From: a virus
IMG/VR virus record: IMGVR_UViG_3300022723_000216
Coordinates: 1-58,253 of that record
Reading direction: 5' to 3' (one strand)
DNA: 58,253 nt
Shown: piece by piece, positions 7,549 to 13,900 of the stretch
How the letters are laid out: every line of letters begins with the position of its first letter
Position numbering within the stretch: position 1 is the first letter of the stretch
Made by a program: the position numbers and the translations under genes
Notes under the pieces: model-generated
Told to the model about the DNA's origin: nothing
Database searches by the model: none
The model's input: only the letters and a program-made list of their open reading frames with translations

Positions 7549-8606
7549 CTGGGGCGGATCTCCTTGAGCCGCTTGTCGCACATGAAGTCGATCGCGTCGT
7601 GGACCTGGTCCGGTGCGTCAGCTTCGGTTGCCGTGCGCTTGCGGTTGGCGCGGGTATCGTTGACCGTCTCTGCCGTGCGGGCGTTGTCCAGCGTGGCGTC
7701 GACGTCCGTCAGGAAGTCCTGCCATTCGGCCGGCAGCGGCGACTCCTGGTTGTCGTCGGCGTCGGCGCTGGCATCCCCCGGCGCGTCGCCGACCTGCTCG
7801 TCCTGCAGCTTGCGGGTGAGCTCGTCCATGTTGCTGGTCGCGCTTCCCGAGGCACTGGCGGCCGACGCGGCGGTGGTCACATCCTCGACGTCGCCGTCGG
7901 TAAGCTCCGAGCCGGTGACGCGGGCGTAGATCGCCGCCAGGATCTTGCGCGTGGCTTTGCCCACGATGGCGTCGGCGCCCATGCCGGAGTTGACGCGAAT
8001 GGGGATCCGCTCGTCGGGCCCGTTCTCGCGCTTCAGGCGCTCGATCGAGTGGACGTGCCCGTCGATCTTCCAGGTGGCGACGAACGACACGACGGCGGCT
8101 TTCCCGCCGTCGTATAGCGTCGGCACGCCCGGCATCAGCTTGAGGTCCGTGAGGCCCGGCAGTTCCCGCACGCGGCGCTGGAAAAACTCCTTCGTCATGT
8201 ACGCCCGGTCAGAGATGATGTTGAACTCGTTGCCCACCGGCCGTGCGCCGCGTAGCGTGGCCTCGATCAGGCAGTCGCGCACTGTGGCCACCGAATAACC
8301 GCCCTTCTTCTGCTCTTCAGCGCTGCCAGGCGCGCGGTCCGTGCGGAACCCCAGAGCCGAGTCTTTGAGCTGCATGATGTCCTTCATGATCTCGTCGGTG
8401 AGCCACTGTCGCAGCAATCCCATGCCGCGGGCGAGGGTCAGCGCCGTCGTGAAGTTCGCCGCGCCCGGCATGATCGATAGGCTGCATTCGTCGACGATCT
8501 GTTCGATCTTCTGCAGCTCGCCCTGGAGCTGGGAGCTGAGCGCGGTATGCACCGGCGCCGGGGTGGTCGCGATGGTGTGCGGGTCGGGTTTCGTCTCGGG
8601 TGCCAT
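7545..8606 (-). CDS. Putative single-strand annealing protein (RecT-like)
   Basis: This 353-residue protein is directly followed upstream by a YqaJ exonuclease gene, the standard exonuclease/annealase pairing of phage recombination systems. The central part (VRDCLIEATLRGARPVGNEF, then KAAVVSFVATWKIDGH and GADAIVGKATRKILAAIYAR) resembles the core of RecT-type annealing proteins. The C-terminal 130 residues are low-complexity and acidic with charged ends. The start at 8606 follows a GGAGGCCCC ribosome binding site. Function rests on context plus weak similarity; a Rad52-like family is possible. Confidence 0.65.
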   Translation of the reverse strand: MAPETKPDPHTIATTPAPVHTALSSQLQGELQKIEQIVDECSLSIMPGAANFTTALTLARGMGLLRQWLTDEIMKDIMQLKDSALGFRTDRAPGSAEEQKKGGYSVATVRDCLIEATLRGARPVGNEFNIISDRAYMTKEFFQRRVRELPGLTDLKLMPGVPTLYDGGKAAVVSFVATWKIDGHVHSIERLKRENGPDERIPIRVNSGMGADAIVGKATRKILAAIYARVTGSELTDGDVEDVTTAASAASASGSATSNMDELTRKLQDEQVGDAPGDASADADDNQESPLPAEWQDFLTDVDATLDNARTAETVNDTRANRKRTATEADAPDQVHDAIDFMCDKRLKEIRPR

Positions 8607-8620
8607 TAAGGGGCCTCCTT

Positions 8621-9520
8621 TCAAGTGCTGCGGAGCACGCGGAACGTCGATTCCGCCACAACATGCTCGCGCCGGGTCTGGGTCTTCAGGCTCAGGCGGC
8701 TGCCGTCCGGTAGGTCGCCGAACGTGTAGTCGCCGATGGCCGCGCGCAGGCGGTTCTCGTTGAGCTCCTTGAGCACCTTGAGCGCCGCGATCTTCTCCTT
8801 CGCAAACTCCAGCTCGCGTTGCCACTCAGCGGCTTCGGCCGGCAGCGTGATCGACTGTCCGTTGTCGTTGGGGTGCATCTTGGCTAACACGCGCCTGGTC
8901 GCGTCCGAAGCGTCGACCTGCGGTGGGATGCGCTTCTCGACGTGTTCCCAGAAGCGTTCCAGGTGGGGCATGGCGGCATCGATAAAGTCGTCGTCGCGCT
9001 CGATGTCGCGGCACTCGAGCCGCTGGCCGCCGATCAGGCACGCCAGGGATCCCCACGTCAGACCGCTGACAAACAGCTCGGCCGCCACCTGGATCTCGTA
9101 CATCAGGGGCGTTTGCCCGTCCTTCCATTCCTTGAGGTTGTAAGCGTGCGTCGTCTTGATTTGCAGATCGCCGGGCGGCGTCGTGATCCCGCCCTTCCAC
9201 TGCAGTGCGTCGAGCGTCGACCGCAGGAACGGGTAGTCGGGGTGGACGTGCATCGTGCGCGTCACCGGCACCTCGACCGTGCGGCCTAGACGCTCGCCGA
9301 ACTTGTAGGCGATGGGCGCTTCGAGGGTCAGGCCCCAGTCGACGGCCTCTTTCTCGCGGGCCAGGTCTTCGTCCGGAAGCATCCCGCACTTCTCGGCCCA
9401 TAGCGCATAGGGCGTCTTAAACGGGCTCTCGCCCAGCACGACCGGGATGTCCGAGGCGCCCAGGCCGCCCTTGCGGGCGGCCAGCCATTCTGAGCGCGTG
9501 TTGAAGGTCAGAATGGGCAT
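8621..9520 (-). CDS. YqaJ-type viral recombinase / exonuclease
   Basis: This 299-residue nuclease is of the lambda-exonuclease/YqaJ (PD-(D/E)XK) family. Features are the N-terminal RKGGLGASDIPVVLGESPF, the acidic motif around LRSTLDALQWKG, the QIKTTHAYNLKEW strand that supplies the E/QxK-like element, and IQVAAELFVSGLTWG. It resects double-stranded ends to give single strands for the annealing protein encoded next to it. The ATG at 9520 overlaps the preceding stop. Confidence 0.85.
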   Translation of the reverse strand: MPILTFNTRSEWLAARKGGLGASDIPVVLGESPFKTPYALWAEKCGMLPDEDLAREKEAVDWGLTLEAPIAYKFGERLGRTVEVPVTRTMHVHPDYPFLRSTLDALQWKGGITTPPGDLQIKTTHAYNLKEWKDGQTPLMYEIQVAAELFVSGLTWGSLACLIGGQRLECRDIERDDDFIDAAMPHLERFWEHVEKRIPPQVDASDATRRVLAKMHPNDNGQSITLPAEAAEWQRELEFAKEKIAALKVLKELNENRLRAAIGDYTFGDLPDGSRLSLKTQTRREHVVAESTFRVLRST

Positions 9521-9834
9521 CAGTCGGCCTTCTTCTCGATGCAGAGCGGCGCGATCGTCGTGTCGGGGCCGCTGCTCTGCGGGACCTGGGCTTCCAGCCG
9601 CCCGCTGCCCACCAGCTGCTTCAGCCGCCACAGCAGGCGCACGTCGTCGTTGTCGAGTCGCGGGTCGTGGCACGACACCGTCTCCGGCGCGGCACTCGTC
9701 CTTGGCTGGGATCGCGACCGCGAGCGCTGCCAGCGCTTCGCCTGCGCCACCCACGCCGCGGCGTCCGCAGCCTGGTCCGTCCCTACGTCCTCGGCTATCA
9801 CCTCTTCATGCTGCTGGAACCCTTCTTGCGTCAT
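9520..9834 (-). CDS. Hypothetical protein, 104 aa
   Basis: A Gln/Glu/Ala-rich N terminus (QEGFQQHEEVIAEDVGTDQA) is followed by a basic Arg/Ser tract (QRSRSRSQPR) and a helical DNDDVRLLWRLKQLVGSGRL segment that could be a winged-helix core. It is coupled on both sides by stop/start overlaps to the GNAT and YqaJ genes. Function is unknown. Confidence 0.6.
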   Translation of the reverse strand: MTQEGFQQHEEVIAEDVGTDQAADAAAWVAQAKRWQRSRSRSQPRTSAAPETVSCHDPRLDNDDVRLLWRLKQLVGSGRLEAQVPQSSGPDTTIAPLCIEKKAD

Positions 9835-10310
9835 GTCAGCTTCTCCAAATCGTCGAGGCTCGTGATCGGCATGCCCTGCGGCGGCCCAGGGTTCGTCACG
9901 GGGTAGATGAAGCGATAGAGGTCGCCACCGTCGGTGTGGTGCGTGGTCGTGCAGCGGAACTTGAGCTTCCGCAGAAAGATCTGGGCGACCACGTTGTTCT
10001 CGGGGACGTCGGCAAACACGCAGTAGCGCTGCGCCAGCCGCGCCACGTGGATCATCGGCCCGACCAGTTGGGTAGCGATGCGTTGCATCCGATACTCGGG
10101 CGCGACGCCAATGTCAGCCAGGCAGAGCGCCGCGCCGTTGTCGCGGAACTGCGCGTAGGCCACCAGCTCGGAACCAACCGGATACACCACGGTCAAATGG
10201 CCCTTGAGCCGCACCGGCGTGTCGGCACCGCGGCAGGTCATCCGCAGCCGGCAGACCTGGTTGACGTCGTACGGTTGCATCCAGCGCTGCGGGTGTGGCA
10301 GGTCAATCAT
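9831..10310 (-). CDS. GNAT-family N-acetyltransferase
   Basis: This 159-residue protein has the GNAT core. Strand 4 is AALCLADIGVAPEYR. The acetyl-CoA P-loop region RMQRIATQLV is in the expected Q/RxxGxG/A-like position, although it is degenerate. The C-terminal part AQIFLRKLKFRCTTTHH is typical. The substrate is unknown. Phage GNATs modify host proteins, DNA bases or antibiotics. The ATG at 10310 follows GGGAGACGACG. Confidence 0.75.
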   Translation of the reverse strand: MIDLPHPQRWMQPYDVNQVCRLRMTCRGADTPVRLKGHLTVVYPVGSELVAYAQFRDNGAALCLADIGVAPEYRMQRIATQLVGPMIHVARLAQRYCVFADVPENNVVAQIFLRKLKFRCTTTHHTDGGDLYRFIYPVTNPGPPQGMPITSLDDLEKLT

Positions 10311-10396
10311 CGTCGTCTCCCGAATCGAAAGCCGCGGCTGGCCTTGGAACGGCGCGCGTCGTTGTTGCGCTGGGCCTGTTCGTGTTCTTCTTGGTT

Positions 10397-11224
10397 TCAC
10401 TTTCCTGCCGCGGCGGGCTCAGCCTGGTGCTTCTCGATCGTGGCCCACAGCTTTTCGGCGCGCTCGCTGCCCATGCCCTTCAGCGATGCCAGACCTTCGA
10501 CCCCATGCTCGCCGTGGTAGCGCTGCACGGCGTCGACGGTCTTGAGGTCCGCCTTCTCGCAGGCCTGCACGATCTCGAACGGCAGGGCGATCGTCGACAA
10601 GGCGCCGACGGCCTGGTGGTGCCCGTTGGTCTCGGCTTTGGCCGGCGCCTTCTCCTTGGCCGGCGCCTTCTTTTTCGGAGCCGCCGGCTTGGCGCCTTCC
10701 ATCTGGCTCAGTAGCGGACGGTCCTTGTCCCGGTAACTCTTGATCGCGTCCTCGACCGGCTCGCTTTGCCAGAGCCCGTAGCGACGGACGTTCTCGCTGA
10801 ACACCTTGATCGGTCGGCGCAGGCGGTAGACCAGGCGGTCCTCTTCGTCCAATGCCGGATCGCCGTGCTTGTCCTTGGTGATCGCGCAGTGGCACAGCAT
10901 CCAATCGAGGATCGCGTGCCGCGGCGTCTCGTCGCTTCCCTGCCAGACCGCGTGCGGGATGATCAGCACGAAGTCGTATTGGGCGTAGGCGCGGTCCAGG
11001 TCGTTGCCGCGCTTGACGCGGCCAAACCCGACCATGCCGTCGACGTCCTCCCGTAGATCGGACATCTGGTAGGCGAGCATGATCTTGGCGTCGGCCAGGT
11101 CGGTGTGGTATTCGCCGATCAGGAAATCCAGGATCTTGTAGGCGGTCTCGCTCGCCGTGCGCTGGATCGGGGAGATCGTGACGCGCTTTCTCTTGGTCTC
11201 CGCGGTGGGTTTACGCTTGGCCAT
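10397..11224 (-). CDS. Metallopeptidase-like phage protein with C-terminal helix-hairpin-helix
   Basis: The 275 residues begin with a basic tail. Residues about 20-170 resemble the putative phage metallopeptidase family (DFVLIIPHAVWQGSDETPRH, AILDWMLCHC). In that family the motif is usually HELCH; here it reads DWMLCH, so the catalytic glutamate seems to be missing. A Lys/Ala/Pro linker (PKKKAPAKEKAPAK) leads to a helix-hairpin-helix-like end (LASLKGMGSERAEKLWATIE) expected to bind DNA. It could be a DNA-bound remnant enzyme. Confidence in peptidase activity is low. Confidence 0.55.
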   Translation of the reverse strand: MAKRKPTAETKRKRVTISPIQRTASETAYKILDFLIGEYHTDLADAKIMLAYQMSDLREDVDGMVGFGRVKRGNDLDRAYAQYDFVLIIPHAVWQGSDETPRHAILDWMLCHCAITKDKHGDPALDEEDRLVYRLRRPIKVFSENVRRYGLWQSEPVEDAIKSYRDKDRPLLSQMEGAKPAAPKKKAPAKEKAPAKAETNGHHQAVGALSTIALPFEIVQACEKADLKTVDAVQRYHGEHGVEGLASLKGMGSERAEKLWATIEKHQAEPAAAGK

Positions 11225-11244
11225 GGCTTGCCTCGTGTGCAAAG

Positions 11245-11275
11245 GGGCGGGGCTCGTCTCTGCCGAACCCCGCCC
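11245..11275 (-). terminator. GC-rich hairpin, possible terminator
   Basis: An 8-bp stem GGGCGGGG/CCCCGCCC lies between the HNH gene and the metallopeptidase-like gene. On the minus strand it is followed by CTTTG only, so termination would be weak. Confidence 0.4.
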
Positions 11276-11328
11276 AGCGTGGTTGTTGCCGCGTACCGTG
11301 CGGCGACCGGCCTCCGCCGGCCATGTCC

Positions 11329-11805
11329 TTATCCGCCTGATGGCGCCTGCTGGCGCGAATTGACTGGTTCGGTGAACGCCCGCTCGACGTCCCATCCCCG
11401 CTTGCGGAGCCGCGATTCGATGGCGACGCGGCCTAGCCCGAGGACTTCACACCATTCGGACAGGCAACGCGTTTCGCCGCGAAACGTTATCAGATGGTTT
11501 TGGCGGGTGTTGCGTGCCTGCGTCTTCTTGTCCGCCCAGGTGCAGTTGCCGGGCTCGTAGCCCTTCGCGTTGTCCAGGCGCTCGATCGAATGCTGCGATG
11601 TCGGACGCGGGCCCATGTCAGCCAGGAAGTTGAGAAAACTCTCGTCCCATCGCTGGCAAACACGAATCCCTCGCGCGCCATAGTACGGGTACAGCCTATG
11701 CTTCGGGTTGCTGCAACGGTGCCGCATTCCCTTCCAAGTCCCGTACTCCGGCGTCCGTGAAAGCCTGTGCTCCTTTCCTCTCGTCCTCTTCGCGGTAGAT
11801 GGCAT
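11329..11805 (-). CDS. HNH-type homing endonuclease-like protein
   Basis: The 158 residues match the phage HNH/AP2-like pattern: SRTPEYGTWKGMRHRCSNP, then YPYYGARGIRVCQRWDESF, NFLADMGPRP and the SIERLDNAKGYEPGNCTWAD motif, followed by KKTQARNTRQN. Such proteins are usually free-standing homing endonucleases that invade phage genomes. The C-terminal NLITFRGETRCLSEWCEVLG part is a small DNA-binding repeat. Its 5' end overlaps csrA by about 110 bases in another frame. Confidence 0.8.
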   Translation of the reverse strand: MPSTAKRTRGKEHRLSRTPEYGTWKGMRHRCSNPKHRLYPYYGARGIRVCQRWDESFLNFLADMGPRPTSQHSIERLDNAKGYEPGNCTWADKKTQARNTRQNHLITFRGETRCLSEWCEVLGLGRVAIESRLRKRGWDVERAFTEPVNSRQQAPSGG

Positions 11806-11950
11806 CTTGCACCTCTCGTCGATGGATTTCGATTTCCTTGGGGGCGTCAAAACCGAGCCGGACGCGGTCGCCGCGGATCTCGACGACTGTAACTTCGATA
11901 TTGCCGTTGATGACGACCCGCTCGTCGCGCTTGCGGCTGAGAACTAGCAT
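11696..11950 (-). CDS. csrA: CsrA carbon storage regulator homologue
   Basis: This 84-residue protein opens with the full CsrA fold: MLVLSRKRDERVVINGNIEV, VVEIRGDRVRLGFDAP and IEIHRREVQDAIYRE. The RNA-contact residues R44-like (HRREV) and the L4/R6 N-terminal strand are present. CsrA binds GGA motifs in leader RNAs and blocks or activates translation, so a phage copy may reprogram host metabolism or time phage mRNAs. The last 25 residues (KGAQAFTDAG onward) are unusual and overlap the downstream HNH gene out of frame. Confidence 0.9.
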   Translation of the reverse strand: MLVLSRKRDERVVINGNIEVTVVEIRGDRVRLGFDAPKEIEIHRREVQDAIYREEDERKGAQAFTDAGVRDLEGNAAPLQQPEA

Positions 11951-11981
11951 GGTGCTTACCCGTCCTTCCGTGTGTTGGTGG

Positions 11982-12251
11982 TTACTTCCTGTCCGCACCC
12001 TCGATGGTTTTCCTGCCCGGTTCGGCTCCAGACGTGACAGCGGCGCGGGTGATTGCGCCGCCGAACTGCCCGTCGCGTAGCGTCTGCTGCCAGGCGAGAT
12101 CGACCGTCAGGGAGGTCAGGTGGGCTCCCTGCTGGAACGCCGCCATCATGGTTTGCTCGACGAGCCGCTTGGCGTCGTCGCTCAGAGAGATGCCGATCAA
12201 CTGCTCGAGTTGCTCGACGGCGTTGCGTGATTGCGTAGAATCGCCGCCCAT
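11982..12251 (-). CDS. Small helical protein, paralogue of the 44325-44582 gene
   Basis: This 89-residue protein contains VEQLEQLIGISLSDDAKRLV and MMAAFQQGAHLTSLT. That layout is closely parallel to the product at 44325-44582 (IQQLEAILGTRLSQEARKAC, MMIGVLHVGMQAASYT). The ATG follows AAAGGAGTCCAGGCG. The function is unknown. The paralogue lies in the structural and lysis region, so both may be virion or membrane-associated parts. Confidence 0.6.
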   Translation of the reverse strand: MGGDSTQSRNAVEQLEQLIGISLSDDAKRLVEQTMMAAFQQGAHLTSLTVDLAWQQTLRDGQFGGAITRAAVTSGAEPGRKTIEGADRK

Positions 12252-12416
12252 CGCCTGGACTCCTTTCGTGCCAGATCCCGGCGGCCCGACCCGTTCAATT
12301 ACGCTGGGTCCAGATCGAGCCGCCGGGGTCCGCTACAACAAAGACCGGCCGCCGCACCGAGCCGAGTTAGGGCAGGCGGTAGCGGCCGGGCCCGGCAACT
12401 TTGGGGAGCCAGGCAG

Positions 12417-12491
12417 TAGCGCCGTCAGGATTCGAACCTGAGACCTCGTGGTTATGAGCCACGCGAGCTGACCAGACTGCTCTACGGCGCA
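12417..12491 (-). tRNA. tRNA-Met (CAT), initiator-like
   Basis: The 75-nt cloverleaf has the D-arm GAGC...GCTC, anticodon arm CGTGG-CTCATAA-CCACG (anticodon CAT) and T-arm TCAGG-TTCGAAT-CCTGA. The acceptor pairs at six positions but has a T:T mismatch at 1:72. It also has A11:T24. Both are marks of initiator tRNA. The third initiator mark (three G:C pairs at 29-31/39-41) is only two-thirds kept. The 3' CCA is not encoded. Confidence 0.92.
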
Positions 12492-12954
12492 CCATCGGGG
12501 CGTCTGGTGGCCAAGCATGGCCAAGAGACGCGATTCTTTCAAGAGGAGCTCGGAGAACTTTTTCGGCGGCATGGCCGGTTGTCGCCGGCGATGGATGATG
12601 GGGGCGGGCCGGCGGAACGCGTTGTGGGGCGCTTGTGGCGGCTTGGGGCCTGCTCGTGGCCGGCGGCGATGGTTCTGGAATCGGACGGCGTTTCGCCGGG
12701 GCAAGATGCGTTGCCGGCGTCGCCGGACGTGCCGGGGCAAGATGCGGTCATGGGCCCGGAAACCCCGGGAAAAACGCGGTCTATTGGGGGTGCCTATACT
12801 GCGGCCTGCGGGATGGGGTTGGGTCGCGGCTGGGTGCGGCGGTTTTGGCCTGGGCCACCCCGTTTTTTGCGTCGACGGATTCCATCACCCGCCGGGGGTG
12901 GCTACCTTGTAGCGGATGGGGGATTGTGCCTGATGCCTGTTCGAGGTGGCTGCC
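12492..12954. other. 463-bp stretch without a convincing gene
   Basis: The region is G-rich on the plus strand. Several overlapping frames are open in it (for example a basic, Arg/Gly/Trp-rich frame from 12517), but their products are low-complexity, mutually overlapping and unlike any family I know. It separates the minus-strand early operon and tRNA from the plus-strand cluster at 12955, so it probably holds the promoter of that cluster. A TATACT hexamer at about 12794 lacks a clear -35 partner. Confidence 0.4.
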
Positions 12955-13245
12955 ATGGCTGAGCACCTTGCCCAATTGTTCGCGCTGGTGGTGGTGGCGA
13001 ACGTGATCGTATTCGCCCCGCTTGCCGTCGTCGCAGCCGAAGTGCTGGAGCGACCGAACCGCCCGGCGATCCTGCTGGGCGTCCTGATGGGGCCGGTCGG
13101 CCTGATCTTGATCGGCTTCCTCGAGCCCAGGCATGTGGCGCGTTGCCCGGCCTGCTTCGCGCCGGTGCGCTACCATGGCGCAACACGGTGCCGAGCGTGC
13201 GGCGATTCGCTCGCTGACGATCCACTGGCGTCGCTCGACCGATGA
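12955..13245 (+). CDS. Two-helix membrane protein with zinc ribbon
   Basis: The 96 residues contain a hydrophobic N-terminal segment (LAQLFALVVVANVIVFAPLA), a second one (AILLGVLMGPVGLILIGFL), and then a cytoplasmic zinc ribbon CPAC...CRAC. The ATG at 12955 follows GAGGTGG. It opens a plus-strand trio that runs against nearly all other genes, and its stop overlaps the methyltransferase start by 4 bases. Function is unknown; membrane display or envelope modification is plausible. Confidence 0.7.
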   Translation: MAEHLAQLFALVVVANVIVFAPLAVVAAEVLERPNRPAILLGVLMGPVGLILIGFLEPRHVARCPACFAPVRYHGATRCRACGDSLADDPLASLDR

Positions 13246-13802
13246 AGCACTACATCGACGTCGGCGCGTACAACGGCGATTCGGTGCGTGAGTTTCTGCA
13301 GCCGCGCAGCCGCCGCCGGACGTTTCTGCCCAGAGACGATGCGCCCACATACCGGATCATCGCCATTGAGCCGTGCGCGACGAACCTCAAGCTGCGCGAG
13401 TCCTGCCCGACCGCCGAGGTGATCGAGAAGGTTGCGTGGACGCACGACGGCCACGTTGACTTCTACGAGGTGCCACCGCCGCATTCGCAGACCGTGGCCA
13501 GCTGCGTCGCGTCGCTGCCGTTTATCGGCGATCGCTCGCCGGCCCGGCTGGTGCCGCTGCCGTGCTTTGACTTCCCTCGCTACCTGGCGGACCTCGAGTC
13601 CGAATACACCGTCGTCAAGATGAACGCCGAGACAAGCGAATACCTTTTGCTGCCGCGGATCCTAGACCTGGGCGCGCGGGTCGACGAGCTGTACGTCGAG
13701 TTCCACCACCTCGGCCATCCGGAATGGGACGCTCGGCGCGGGGACATCACGCGAAGACTAGAGGCCGCGGGCGTCCAGGTGTTCGATCGGTGGTGGCGAT
13801 GA
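13242..13802 (+). CDS. FkbM-family methyltransferase
   Basis: This 186-residue SAM-dependent methyltransferase has motif I IDVGAYNGDSVREFL at the extreme N terminus, the acidic ribose-binding IIAIEPCATNL, VEKVAWTHDGHVDFYEVP-like strand 3 (split here), the TVVKMNAETSE region in place of the usual KIDVEGAE, and the ELYVEFHHLG strand near the end. FkbM enzymes methylate hydroxyl groups of sugars or polyketides. Beside two glycosyltransferases, capping of a surface or virion glycan is the natural guess. Confidence 0.8.
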   Translation: MKHYIDVGAYNGDSVREFLQPRSRRRTFLPRDDAPTYRIIAIEPCATNLKLRESCPTAEVIEKVAWTHDGHVDFYEVPPPHSQTVASCVASLPFIGDRSPARLVPLPCFDFPRYLADLESEYTVVKMNAETSEYLLLPRILDLGARVDELYVEFHHLGHPEWDARRGDITRRLEAAGVQVFDRWWR

Positions 13803-13900
13803 GCGAGCCCGTCTACCTGCCGCGGCGCGTAGCTCTTCGCCTGGCCGGCGCCGTGGCACTCGGACTCGCGTTTCTGATCTACAGGCTGCTCGTGCGCTAG
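13799..13900 (+). CDS. 33-residue single-pass membrane peptide
   Basis: It encodes MSEPVYLPRRVALRLAGAVA followed by a hydrophobic GLAFLIYRLLV end. It starts at an ATGA overlap with the methyltransferase stop, which supports translation. Its stop overlaps the end of the convergent minus-strand glycosyltransferase gene. Function is unknown. Confidence 0.55.
   Translation: MSEPVYLPRRVALRLAGAVALGLAFLIYRLLVR

Noticed and set aside
12507-12962. Three overlapping plus-strand frames of 120-150 codons
   Set aside because: The products are Arg/Gly/Trp-rich, mutually overlapping and lack domain character. In GC-rich DNA such frames are common by chance. Treated as non-coding.
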